22,309 nucleotides of DNA, from positions 1 through 22,309 of the forward strand of contig DATHCY010000295.1 of NCBI GenBank assembly GCA_035319305.1. The letters run 5' to 3'. This document shows positions 1-6,935 of this stretch, one piece after another. Numbering within the stretch: position 1 is the first letter of the stretch; every line of letters begins with the position of its first letter. Under the pieces are notes generated by a model, which worked only from the letters and a program-made list of their open reading frames with translations, was not told the DNA's origin and ran no database searches. This DNA is from Methanocella_A sp035319305 (GTDB lineage Archaea > Halobacteriota > Methanocellia > Methanocellales > Methanocellaceae). The translations under genes were made by a program, and so were the position numbers.

Positions 1-58
1 ATTATGTGATAATCGCTTAAATACTTTGCTTTCTGAAGCACGAAAGAATCAAGGAGTA

Positions 59-118
59 GATTCATCCCACGGCTAAAGCCAGTGGGCTTTCTCTACCCCA
101 TGGCCCCAAGATCGTAAG
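59..118 (-). mobile_element. Solo IS200/IS605-like right-end hairpin (copy A)
   Basis: Read on the minus strand, this segment has AGAAAGCCCAC, a GGCTTTAGCC core and GTGGGATGAATC, the shape typical of the right end and omega-RNA scaffold of IS200/IS605 elements. The arms CCCAC (66-70) and GTGGG (82-86) enclose the GGCTAAAGCC core. Related copies lie at 2361-2420 and, in the opposite orientation, at 21196-21254. No transposase reading frame is attached, so this is a solo end or a remnant. The family assignment rests on resemblance to known ends and is not proven. Confidence 0.5.
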
Positions 119-351
119 ATCTGGGTGGATACCGAGCAGCAGTATTGTATCACACAGCCCTGTTTATGAGCATGATGGGTGGTGCAGCCAGAGCCTATCT
201 ACTATGCCGGACCCCGCTGATAAAGAGAATACACTAAGACATTTAACTTACAACACATGGGTGTATACCCGGATCGTAGACAAGATTATCGTCGTGATAG
301 TAAAGGGAATCGTAGAGACGATTAGGAATCTTGGGCAGACTGACTTTGGTC

Positions 352-450
352 CTAAGAACTATCAATGAAGTTCTCGCTATGGCTTTGAAAGACAGCGATG
401 TGAACGTCAGGCGCTATGCAGCAGGGCGCTGGAAAGATAAAGGCCCGTAA
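352..450 (+). pseudogene. HEAT-repeat (PBS-lyase type) remnant
   Basis: The frame ending at the TAA at 448-450 contains LKDSDVNVRRYAA, the second helix and turn of a PBS-lyase-type HEAT repeat (usual form LKDxDxxVRxxAA). There is no start codon with a ribosome-binding site, and the upstream part falls in other frames (a separate frame ends at 366-368). It is best read as one surviving repeat of a larger lost HEAT protein. It lies just upstream of the phosphatase gene and downstream of an IS-like hairpin. Confidence 0.45.
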
Positions 451-477
451 AAGACTGAATAGTTCAAGGTGATCTTG

Positions 478-990
478 ATGGTGAGGTTATTAAATATTGC
501 TGAGATGCCAAGAGTGGATGGTATGAGCACGCCTTTCGAAGTCTACACAGTGATCAAGGAGCCTGCGCTGCTGGCGGGCATGCGCTATCCGATCGGTATT
601 TCGTGGGATAAACTGAAAGAGGCCGGCTTCACGAGCATCGTCTGTCTATCCGAGAATTACCCGAGCTATGATCCCTCACCACTCCAGGAGCTGCATACTG
701 TCTGCCTGGAAGATCTGTGCTGCGGCGGCCCTTTGGACTCCAAACTACAGGAAAAACTTGTAAGGAGTGCAACGAAGACAGTGTTTGAAGGGCTGGGGAT
801 GGGTGAGGATATTATCATCCACTGCATGGGAGGTACAGGCAGGACTGGCACGGTGATTGGATGTGTGCTCCGGGAGCTGGGCGTACCTGCGAATACTGTG
901 ATCGGGTACCTTAACGATCTCAACGTGGCGAGGGGCGTCGGAGGATGGCCGGAGAATAAGTGGCAGGCGGAAATGGTATGGAAATACTAG
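478..990 (+). CDS. Dual-specificity / tyrosine phosphatase family protein
   Basis: Predicted cytoplasmic phosphatase of the Cys-based PTP/DSP superfamily, expected to hydrolyse phospho-tyrosine, -serine or -threonine through a cysteinyl-phosphate intermediate. The signature HCMGGTGRTG puts the nucleophile at Cys116 and the phosphate-binding Arg at 122 (CX5R). A plausible general acid is Asp79 in the CLEDL loop, 37 residues earlier. Length is about 170 aa, normal for a compact DSP. I choose ATG 478 because AAGGTGATC, a near-perfect match to the 16S anti-SD, sits just before it; a GTG at 469 and an ATG at 523 are in frame. It stands about 65 nt before the FtsZ-like gene on the same strand and could be co-transcribed. 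A broken relative lies at 2549-2653. The substrate cannot be told from sequence. Confidence 0.85.
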   Translation: MVRLLNIAEMPRVDGMSTPFEVYTVIKEPALLAGMRYPIGISWDKLKEAGFTSIVCLSENYPSYDPSPLQELHTVCLEDLCCGGPLDSKLQEKLVRSATKTVFEGLGMGEDIIIHCMGGTGRTGTVIGCVLRELGVPANTVIGYLNDLNVARGVGGWPENKWQAEMVWKY

Positions 991-1056
991 CACTGGTCTT
1001 TCCGAAAGGAGTTTTGGAATGGATAAGTGATTTAATATGATCAACAGGGTGGTATG

Positions 1057-2133
1057 ATGCCGGAAATAACTTCCGTATATGCAAAGCAAAGTTTATCCTT
1101 TCTGAGGCGAGAGGCGAAGAGGTACGCTAAAATCGAGTGTGATACCGAGGATAGTCAGAATACAAAGAAGAAAGCCGACCACGTTCAATTAGACTGCTGC
1201 CCTCCGAAGTATATGGTGGTTGGTGTAGGGGGTTTCGGCAACAATGTCATCCATCGGCTCAGCGCCATGGGTTTAGATGGCGCTGAGACCGTGGCGGTCG
1301 ACACGGATATGCGGTGCCTCAGCTTAGTCGATGCTGATCAGAAAATACCGATCGGAAACTCGATCATCAGGTGCCATGGTACAAGCGGTTCATCGGCTGT
1401 TGGAGGATGGATCGGAGAAAAAGCCGTAAGCTGTATAGGGGATACGATAAAGTATGCAGACCTGGTCTTCGTCACCGCTGGGGTAGGCGGAGTGGCTGGG
1501 ACAGGAGCCGTGCCGATGATCGCCAAGATCTCGAAAGATCAAGGAGCGCTTGTCATAGCGATGGTCATCTTACCGCTGGCTCCCATAAAAAAGGTTCAGG
1601 CCGATCTGGAGGGTTGGATATCGAAGCTGCATGCCACCGCCGACATGGTGATCCTGCTGGACGCCCGGAAGCTGCAGGGAAGGGTTCCTGACGCGCAGGA
1701 ACCCGAAGTTTATTCTATGGCGAGCCAGTTGATAGCCGATGCAATCCAGATGGTCATAGACATGCTTCTGAAGCCGCCGCTGATCAACATTAAGTTTAGC
1801 GATCTGATATCCGTCGTGCATTCAGGGCAGCGAGGCAATGGTATCATGCTGATGGGCGAATGCTCGGACAAAAATTTCGAGGAACTCGTCAAAACCACCC
1901 TGAGCCTCCCCCTGAGCCCTGGCGATTACTGGAAAGCCCCCGGCGGGCTGCTAATCGTCACCGGCGGCCAAGAGATGAGCCTGAGAGATGCAGAAAAAAT
2001 CGGGGAGCTAATAACAGATAGACTAGATAAACACGCCAACATCCTGTGGAACGTTAGAATTGAGAAAGATTACGAGGAAAAGATCAGAGTCATGGCAATC
2101 CTGATCGGACTTGGTGACTACTCCAACGATTAA
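1057..2133 (+). CDS. Divergent FtsZ-like tubulin-family protein
   Basis: The protein aligns along the whole FtsZ core: T1 loop GVGGFGNN (residues about 57-64, counting from the upstream ATG at 1054), VDTD for the T2 region, TAGVGGVAGTG for the T4 tubulin signature (141-151) and NIKFSD for the T7 loop (245-250). Canonical FtsZ has GGGTGTG in T4 and NxDFAD in T7; here two T4 positions are changed and the first catalytic Asp of T7 is Lys. The usual PNxxL segment reads DARKL. A charged Cys/Lys-rich N-terminal extension of about 50 residues replaces the usual lead, and the protein stops right after the core with no C-terminal tail. ATG 1057 is preferred because AGGGTGGT lies 4-5 nt upstream; ATG 1054 also fits. 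It may polymerise without normal GTP hydrolysis, or act as a non-divisome accessory. It is not the housekeeping FtsZ. Confidence 0.85.
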   Translation: MPEITSVYAKQSLSFLRREAKRYAKIECDTEDSQNTKKKADHVQLDCCPPKYMVVGVGGFGNNVIHRLSAMGLDGAETVAVDTDMRCLSLVDADQKIPIGNSIIRCHGTSGSSAVGGWIGEKAVSCIGDTIKYADLVFVTAGVGGVAGTGAVPMIAKISKDQGALVIAMVILPLAPIKKVQADLEGWISKLHATADMVILLDARKLQGRVPDAQEPEVYSMASQLIADAIQMVIDMLLKPPLINIKFSDLISVVHSGQRGNGIMLMGECSDKNFEELVKTTLSLPLSPGDYWKAPGGLLIVTGGQEMSLRDAEKIGELITDRLDKHANILWNVRIEKDYEEKIRVMAILIGLGDYSND

Positions 2134-2142
2134 AATCGTTGG
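2123..2142 (+). terminator. Hairpin spanning the stop of the FtsZ-like gene
   Basis: The perfect arms CCAACGAT (2123-2130) and ATCGTTGG (2135-2142) flank the loop TAAA, which contains the stop codon (2131-2133). A short T-rich run (CTTTTAT) follows. This fits a transcription end or an mRNA 3'-end stabiliser; the function is inferred from shape only. Confidence 0.5.
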
Positions 2143-2187
2143 CTTTTATGGTCCTACAACAGCGAATTGCCGCCCCAATGCGACTAG

Positions 2188-2276
2188 GTTGGTTTCGCCA
2201 TTCAAGTTCAGCGTTCTATGCTACGGACTTCGCATAGCAACCCTTCAAGTTGAGTTCAAATGGCAAGCCTAACTGG
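2188..2276. repeat. Imperfect long inverted repeat of about 85 nt
   Basis: GGTTTCGCCATTCAAGTTCA (starting near 2190) is roughly complementary to TTGAGTTCAAATGGCAAGCC (ending near 2272). Inner arms CTATGC and GCATAG close a short apical loop. The whole could fold into one long hairpin RNA or be the remains of a small palindromic element. The 2134-2440 interval holds no convincing gene; besides this structure it contains only the IS-like hairpin at 2361. Confidence 0.4.
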
Positions 2277-2360
2277 CTTATAGCGCTTTCAGCCTATGAC
2301 AAAGGTCAGACAATGACTGTGTAGCTATAGGTTGGCATATAGTTTAATTCGGCCCAAGGA

Positions 2361-2420
2361 TGGATTCCCTCCACGGCCATAAGTAGGTGGGCTTTCTCCA
2401 CCCACAGCCCGAGATCGTAA
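2361..2420 (-). mobile_element. Solo IS200/IS605-like right-end hairpin (copy B)
   Basis: On the minus strand it reads GGGCTGTGGGTGGAGAAAG, then CCCACCTACTTATGGCCGTGG and GAATCCATCC, collinear with copy A at 59-118 and the inverted copy at 21196. Copies A and B share GATCGTAA on the far side (near 111-118 and 2413-2420), so similarity runs beyond the stem. No transposase frame is attached. Both copies precede a phosphatase-like sequence. Confidence 0.5.
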
Positions 2421-2486
2421 AGTAGGCGCAGTGAACTAGCCAGTTAATTCGGAATTTTATCCAGGAGATCAATACTCCTGCGGCAC

Positions 2487-2653
2487 GAGTGATCTTGCAT
2501 ATGGATACGGGAGATTATCAAGATGAATACACCACAGAAATACCAGTCATGATAACGAAACCGACCACCATGCCAGCACGCGCTATCCCCGCGGATATTT
2601 CGTGGCAGGAGCTGGGTGATACGGGCTTTGACCGTCAAGCACATCACGCTTGA
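2487..2653 (+). pseudogene. Broken second copy of the phosphatase N-terminal region
   Basis: The frame 2549-2653 encodes ARAIPADISWQELGDTGF, matching GMRYPIGISWDKLKEAGF of the intact phosphatase at 478-990. At DNA level, GTGATCTTG near 2489 also mirrors the ribosome-binding-site region of the intact gene. The frame ends before any CX5R active site, so it cannot encode an enzyme. With the hairpin just upstream, it looks like a decayed duplication of the 59-640 segment. Confidence 0.45.
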
Positions 2654-2810
2654 AATATGATTTCTTCGGCGATATTAGTTTCTACGATTGTTTTTGATCG
2701 ATTATCGATAGCCGAAGTAATAACCGTATACCCTTTTTTAGTATTTATTGTTATATCATGGTTATTTCAACGAAAATAAAAATAATACAAATTATTCGTA
2801 GCCAACCAAC

Positions 2811-2818
2811 TATAAATA
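2811..2818 (+). promoter_or_regulatory. TATA box of the lipoprotein gene
   Basis: TATAAATA lies 27-30 nt upstream of the TTG/GTG start region at 2841-2844, the spacing expected for a leaderless or near-leaderless archaeal transcript. An AT-rich stretch precedes it. Confidence 0.55.
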
Positions 2819-2840
2819 CGAGCGTATACACACAATACTA

Positions 2841-3518
2841 TTGGTGGTATCACTGAACCATAAAATCATAATATCAATATTGCTGATTACAACTATCCTA
2901 TCCATAAGCGGATGCTGCTCCTGCTGCTCACTTCTACCGAAAGACAATACAAATAATAACCCGACGACACCCACTCCCGATCCACAGTTAGCCGTTACCT
3001 CTAGTTCTACGGCGACTTCCGAAGTCACTGCTACACCCTTGATCACTGCTACATCTAGTTCTACGGTGACTTCCGAAGTTACTGCTACTCCAACACCTGC
3101 GGCAACCCCGGTTTCCGAGCCGCGCCGGCTTGCTACGGGCACGTACATAGTAAGAAACTCCAACAGTGGAGACGGAAAACTCCAGATCGATAACGGACTG
3201 ACTCAAGATGCAGCCGTGCTGCTAGCGCCTGAGCTGTCCTCAAAGGCCGTCATCAGCGTGTATATGCAGAGTGGTGACGAGTTCACCATCACCGGGATAC
3301 CCGACGGGAATTACATTGTATATTACCGGATAGGCACAGATTGGGATAGCGACATGGATAAATTCACCCAACCGGGGCAGAACGGGCGCTTCGAGGATAC
3401 ACTGAACTTCGAGACCACCAGCGATAAGTATACCACATACGAACTCACCCTGCAGCCAGTTGAGGGCGGCACCGCTGAAACTTACGAAGTGAACGACGCT
3501 AACATGCCAAGCACATAA
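2841..3518 (+). CDS. Secreted lipoprotein, Thr/Ser-rich repeat linker plus C-terminal domain
   Basis: An N-terminal hydrophobic segment (residues about 8-24) ends in ISGC, an archaeal lipobox with the lipidated Cys at about 25, followed by a CC-S-CC cluster. Residues about 40-95 form a Thr/Ser/Pro-rich linker with an 18-residue repeat (two units, TSSST.TSEVTATP). The remaining roughly 120 residues form an extracellular domain I do not recognise, with alternating strand-like segments. The start is uncertain: TTG 2841 or GTG 2844 fits the TATA box at 2811 as a leaderless start, while a CTG at 2853 would sit just after a GGTGGTATC motif. It is probably anchored on the outer face of the cell membrane. 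Function is unknown. Confidence 0.75.
   Translation: MVVSLNHKIIISILLITTILSISGCCSCCSLLPKDNTNNNPTTPTPDPQLAVTSSSTATSEVTATPLITATSSSTVTSEVTATPTPAATPVSEPRRLATGTYIVRNSNSGDGKLQIDNGLTQDAAVLLAPELSSKAVISVYMQSGDEFTITGIPDGNYIVYYRIGTDWDSDMDKFTQPGQNGRFEDTLNFETTSDKYTTYELTLQPVEGGTAETYEVNDANMPST
2997..3098 (+). repeat. 54-bp tandem repeat inside the lipoprotein gene
   Basis: Two units of 54 bp begin at 2997 and 3051 (CTAGTTCTACGGCGACTTCC versus CTAGTTCTACGGTGACTTCC). The differences are mainly silent or conservative and the reading frame is kept. The second unit is incomplete. It encodes the linker repeat and probably arose by slippage or unequal exchange. Confidence 0.8.
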
Positions 3519-3542
3519 TATGCATGATCATGATAGCTGACC

Positions 3543-3564
3543 GCAGCCCCTCATTAGGGGCTGC
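3543..3564 (+). terminator. Hairpin terminator after the lipoprotein gene
   Basis: The perfect 9-bp arms GCAGCCCCT and AGGGGCTGC enclose the loop CATT, 24 nt past the stop codon. A short T-run (AATTTT) follows about 10 nt later. Confidence 0.55.
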
Positions 3565-3661
3565 AATCGCCCAATTTTAAGTCAGAGCGGTTCTCATAGA
3601 CCGTTGTGTGGCAGAGGGGGGTTTTCGTGACCGATAACCATATAAGACGCCCCGTATCAAC

Positions 3662-3808
3662 TTTTTTACTGAGCATAAAATCTGGGACTATGCCGGTGGC
3701 ATATTCCAAAAAACTCTTGCAGGAGACAATCATTCGGTTGAGCCTGTCGCCTTCAGTTCGGATGGTACCAAAATAGCATCAGGCAGCTCGAATAGGACCA
3801 AGCCGTAA
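3662..3808 (+). pseudogene. WD40-repeat remnant
   Basis: The frame ending at TAA 3806-3808 encodes KIWDYAGG, then VEPVAFSSDGTKIASGSSNR, a textbook WD40 blade (usual form IKIWD ... VxSVAFSPDGxxIASGSxD). Only about one and a third blades survive and no start codon with a ribosome-binding site is visible, so this is the end of a decayed WD40 beta-propeller gene. The rest of the interval 3565-3925 shows no gene. Confidence 0.6.
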
Positions 3809-3925
3809 ATAACAAATACGATAGCTCTAAGGCTATCAAAAAAGATTATAATTTATTAAATCCAGATTATGTCAGGAGAATTGTTTTTGCCGAAACTCAT
3901 AAGTTGAGATGATACTTCGCAGAAG

Positions 3926-3934
3926 CTTTTAAAG
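3926..3934 (+). promoter_or_regulatory. TATA box of polB
   Basis: CTTTTAAAG is centred about 28 nt before the ATG at 3958, and no Shine-Dalgarno sequence is visible. This spacing predicts a leaderless polB transcript. Confidence 0.5.
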
Positions 3935-3957
3935 TCGTTAGGGCCAATTAGTGAATA

Positions 3958-6354
3958 ATGAAATTTAAAGGTTGGCTACTGGATGCGGACTACATCGTTG
4001 AAAATAATCGCCCTATTATACGGTTGTGGTGCGTCGACGATAAGGGCCGTAGCGCTGTCCTGTTCGATCGGACCTTCGAACCTTACTTCTATGTGATCCC
4101 TTATGGCGACGTTCCGATCTCCGCGTTTGAGAACATTTCGGACGAGGTCGGCGGCGAGATCATCATCCCGGTACGTGTGGACATCGTCGACCGGAAAAAT
4201 TTCGGTGCGCCGATCAAGTGCTACCGCATTTTTACGAGGCTGCCGCGCGATGTGCCATACCTGCGGGAAGCGGCCAAACGCTACGGGGATGTCCGCGAGG
4301 CCGATATCCTGTTTGGCGTCCGCTATATCATCGATAAAAGGCTGGTTCCCATGGGCGGCATCCAGGCGGAGGGGAAGCCGGTTGAGATTGGATATTCCGG
4401 GATCGGAATGGAATGCGAGACACCTAAAGCGATAGCCATGGAAGGGGATGCGCCGGTAAAGATCATGGCCTTCGATTGCGAGATGTTCAACCCTCGGGGC
4501 ATGCCTAATCCAAAAGAAGATCCTATAGTGCTTATTTCAATCAGCACTGGGGACCAAGTGAAGGTACTGGAGGCCCAGGATAAAGATGATAAGAAACTGA
4601 TTAGAGATTTCGTCCATTTCGTCCATGAATATGATCCGGATGTCATTATAGGATACAACCAAGACGCCTTTGACTGGCCTTATATTATGGAGCGGGCGAA
4701 AGGCCACAAGATCAGGCTGGGCGTCTCCCGCGATGGGACCGTGCCTATGCATGGACGGGGTGGGGTACAGAAAAAAGTGAAGCTGATCGGCCGGCTCAAC
4801 GTCGATTTGTACCAGGTGGCGGCTAGAGATGTGGACGGCATCAAAATAAAGACTCTGGACAACGTAGCCGACTACCTCGGAATTATGAAAAAAGACGAGC
4901 GTGTCAACATCCCGCCCGCCGAGATCTTCAGGTATTGGGACGACCCGGCTTTACGGAAAACGTTGACCGCCTACACTCAGGATGACGTGGTTAGCACCTT
5001 CGGCATTGGCCGGGAGCTGCTGCCCCTGCAGTACGAGTTTGTTCGGATGATTCATGAGCCGCTGGATAACGTATCGAAAATGGGAAGAGGTCGCCAGGTC
5101 GAGGCGTATCTGTCTTATATCGCCTACGAGCATGGCGAGCTGATTCCTTCCCGGGCGGGAGAAGTCGAGACTTATGCTGGTGGCTTCGTCTTCGAGCCTG
5201 TCAAAGGCATCCACAAGAATGTGGCAGCGCTGGACTTCTCGGCCATGTACCCATCGATCATGATCGCCTATAACATATCGCCCGATACCGTCTGCAAGGC
5301 TGACGACATCGATTGCTCCGATCCCGCTCCCGATGTGGGCCACCGGTTTAAAAAGAGCCCGAAAGGCTTCTTCACCACGATCCTGAAGGACCTGGTGACT
5401 CATCGCAGCACTCTGAAAAAGCGGCTGGCAGTAACCGATCGTAATGGCAGCGAATACCGGCTGCTGGATATCCGTCAGAAATCGATCAAGATCCTGACCA
5501 ACGCGTTTTATGGATATACCGGGTGGGCTCAGGCGAAATGGTACCGCAGGGAGTGCGCGGAGGCCACCTCGGCATGGGGCCGATACTTTATCAAAAAAGC
5601 CAATGATATCGCAGTTGAGATGGGGCTTGAAGTGCTCTATGGTGACACAGACTCGCTATTCGTGAAATCGAAGAGTAAAAAGGGCCTCATTGTTATAGTG
5701 CAGCAGTTTATACAGCAGGTGAAGTCAGAGCTGCCGCTGGATATGGACGTGGACAATGTCTACCGGATCATTTTCTTTACCGAGTCCAAAAAGCGCTATG
5801 CTGGGCTGACTGAACGGGGAGATATCGTCGTCAGGGGCCTGGAGGTACGCCGAGGCGACTGGTGTGAACTCGCCAAGGACCTCCAGTCCGAGGTCATCCG
5901 TATCATCCTTGAGGAGGAGAATCCTGCTAAGGCGGCCAAGTTTGTTAAGGATACCATTGATAGGGTGAAAAACGGCAAAGTAGCCTTGGATGATCTGATC
6001 ATTCACAAGACACTGACCAAGAGCGTGGCCCGATACGAGAGCGCCCAGGCACATGTAAAAGCGGCGGAAAGGGCGAAGGAGCTGGACATCTCCGCCGAGA
6101 TCGGTAGTAAGATTAGCTACGTGATCGTTAAAGGCCCGGGAACGCTGAGCGATCGGGCGTACCCGGTTGACATGTTTCAAGGGTTCCGGGATGGCAGGCT
6201 CCACACCAGGAACAGGAACTACGAGATCGATACTGACTATTACGTCGATAAGCAGCTGGTGCCCACGGCGCTGCGCATACTGGGATACTTCGGATATTCC
6301 GAAGATGCCCTGAAGGGGCGAAGTGTGCAGGGAACCCTCGAAAGCTTCTTTTAG
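3958..6354 (+). CDS. polB: Family-B DNA polymerase (archaeal PolB)
   Basis: Replicative or repair DNA-dependent DNA polymerase with proofreading. The exonuclease motifs are intact: Exo I FDCE (Asp173, Glu175), Exo II YNQDAFD (Asp236) and Exo III YTQDD (Tyr339, Asp343). The polymerase motifs are intact: motif A DFSAMYPS (Asp426), motif B KILTNAFYG (Lys511, Asn515, Tyr518), motif C YGDTDS (Asp563, Asp565) and KKRYAG downstream. The C-terminus, QGTLESFF (791-798), is a PIP box for binding the PCNA clamp. The length of 798 aa is usual and no intein is present. ATG 3958 is supported by the TATA box about 28 nt upstream. It is monocistronic: relics lie upstream and a repeat-filled gap downstream. 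Confidence 0.97.
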   Translation: MKFKGWLLDADYIVENNRPIIRLWCVDDKGRSAVLFDRTFEPYFYVIPYGDVPISAFENISDEVGGEIIIPVRVDIVDRKNFGAPIKCYRIFTRLPRDVPYLREAAKRYGDVREADILFGVRYIIDKRLVPMGGIQAEGKPVEIGYSGIGMECETPKAIAMEGDAPVKIMAFDCEMFNPRGMPNPKEDPIVLISISTGDQVKVLEAQDKDDKKLIRDFVHFVHEYDPDVIIGYNQDAFDWPYIMERAKGHKIRLGVSRDGTVPMHGRGGVQKKVKLIGRLNVDLYQVAARDVDGIKIKTLDNVADYLGIMKKDERVNIPPAEIFRYWDDPALRKTLTAYTQDDVVSTFGIGRELLPLQYEFVRMIHEPLDNVSKMGRGRQVEAYLSYIAYEHGELIPSRAGEVETYAGGFVFEPVKGIHKNVAALDFSAMYPSIMIAYNISPDTVCKADDIDCSDPAPDVGHRFKKSPKGFFTTILKDLVTHRSTLKKRLAVTDRNGSEYRLLDIRQKSIKILTNAFYGYTGWAQAKWYRRECAEATSAWGRYFIKKANDIAVEMGLEVLYGDTDSLFVKSKSKKGLIVIVQQFIQQVKSELPLDMDVDNVYRIIFFTESKKRYAGLTERGDIVVRGLEVRRGDWCELAKDLQSEVIRIILEEENPAKAAKFVKDTIDRVKNGKVALDDLIIHKTLTKSVARYESAQAHVKAAERAKELDISAEIGSKISYVIVKGPGTLSDRAYPVDMFQGFRDGRLHTRNRNYEIDTDYYVDKQLVPTALRILGYFGYSEDALKGRSVQGTLESFF

Positions 6355-6408
6355 ACGGTGCAATAATAGCTGCGCTGTGTCGGAACACAGATTGACCAGT
6401 GTTCCCGC

Positions 6409-6492
6409 GCTCGTTGTGTTAGTGGTTATACTTGTGGGGGTGGTTATATGATCCTCTCCTTGCCTGGGGGTTCCCGTGGGTAGCACGAAAAC
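6409..6492 (+). repeat. Dispersed repeat of about 80 bp, copy 1 (after polB)
   Basis: It starts GCTCGTTGTG and ends GGGTAGCACGAAAAC, with GGTGGTTATATGATCCT in the middle and CTGGGGGTTCC before the end. It matches 16167-16246 over nearly its whole length. It lies 54 nt past the polB stop in the same orientation relative to the upstream gene as copy 2 has to cysS. No protein is likely in it. Confidence 0.75.
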
Positions 6493-6650
6493 ACAAAACT
6501 CTTTTTAGAGGGACACGAAAACTGTAATTCATTAAGGGGTCCGTGGCCAAACCACTAACTGCACGAGGACACAGGTTAAAACGCGAAGGACACTAACAAA
6601 CGGTCTTAGAACATGAATAGATTCCCATAAAACAAGAAAACACAAAATCA
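6483..6650 (+). repeat. Degenerate ACGAAAACAC-type short repeats
   Basis: Variants of the word CACGAAAACAC recur: CACGAAAACAC (6484), GACACGAAAAC, GCACGAGGACAC, CGCGAAGGACAC and AAGAAAACAC. They are spread over about 170 bp after the dispersed repeat. The region has no gene and is A/C-rich on this strand. Such decayed short repeats are known from other archaeal and cyanobacterial genomes; I cannot assign a role. Confidence 0.45.
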
Positions 6651-6719
6651 AAACATAAATAGTTTTTATTCGTGGCGTCATAAGTTATCGCATATCAACC
6701 GCCAATGCTTGGAGGGATG

Positions 6720-6798
6720 TGCCCCGATTTTGCTGTAAATCCTAGGTCAACCAAGGAGCTTCAGAGGGGTCAAACTGAATTTACGGAAAAATCGGGCA
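6720..6798. repeat. Inverted repeat of 79 bp, possible structured RNA
   Basis: The left arm at 6720-6742 (TGCCCCGATTTT then GTAAAT) is complementary to the right arm at 6777-6798 (ATTTAC then AAAAATCGGGCA) with few mismatches, giving a stem of about 20 bp. The loop is 34 nt and carries two GTCAA words. It lies about 140 nt before the small secreted-protein gene. It could be a regulatory leader, a small RNA or a palindromic mini-element. Confidence 0.5.
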
Positions 6799-6935
6799 TA
6801 TACGGGAAACCAGATTTGACACGATACCTGAAACATGCAGCCCATAAAAATTATTGCTAAAACAGCCCTGATCCGCTTATTTCTTGTATCAGCATTTTCA
6901 TCGATAGCTGCCATGATATTCAACGGGGGTATTTG

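Noticed and set aside
1371..1691. Plus-strand frame of 106 codons within the FtsZ-like gene
   Set aside because: It is Arg/Trp-rich, as expected from a shifted frame, and overlaps the conserved FtsZ core.
4951..5403. Minus-strand open frame of 150 codons inside polB
   Set aside because: It is antisense to the motif A region of polB, with no independent support.
5725..6486. Minus-strand open frame of 253 codons overlapping the end of polB
   Set aside because: It lies antisense to conserved polymerase motifs, has no promoter or ribosome-binding site, and its sequence matches no protein pattern.
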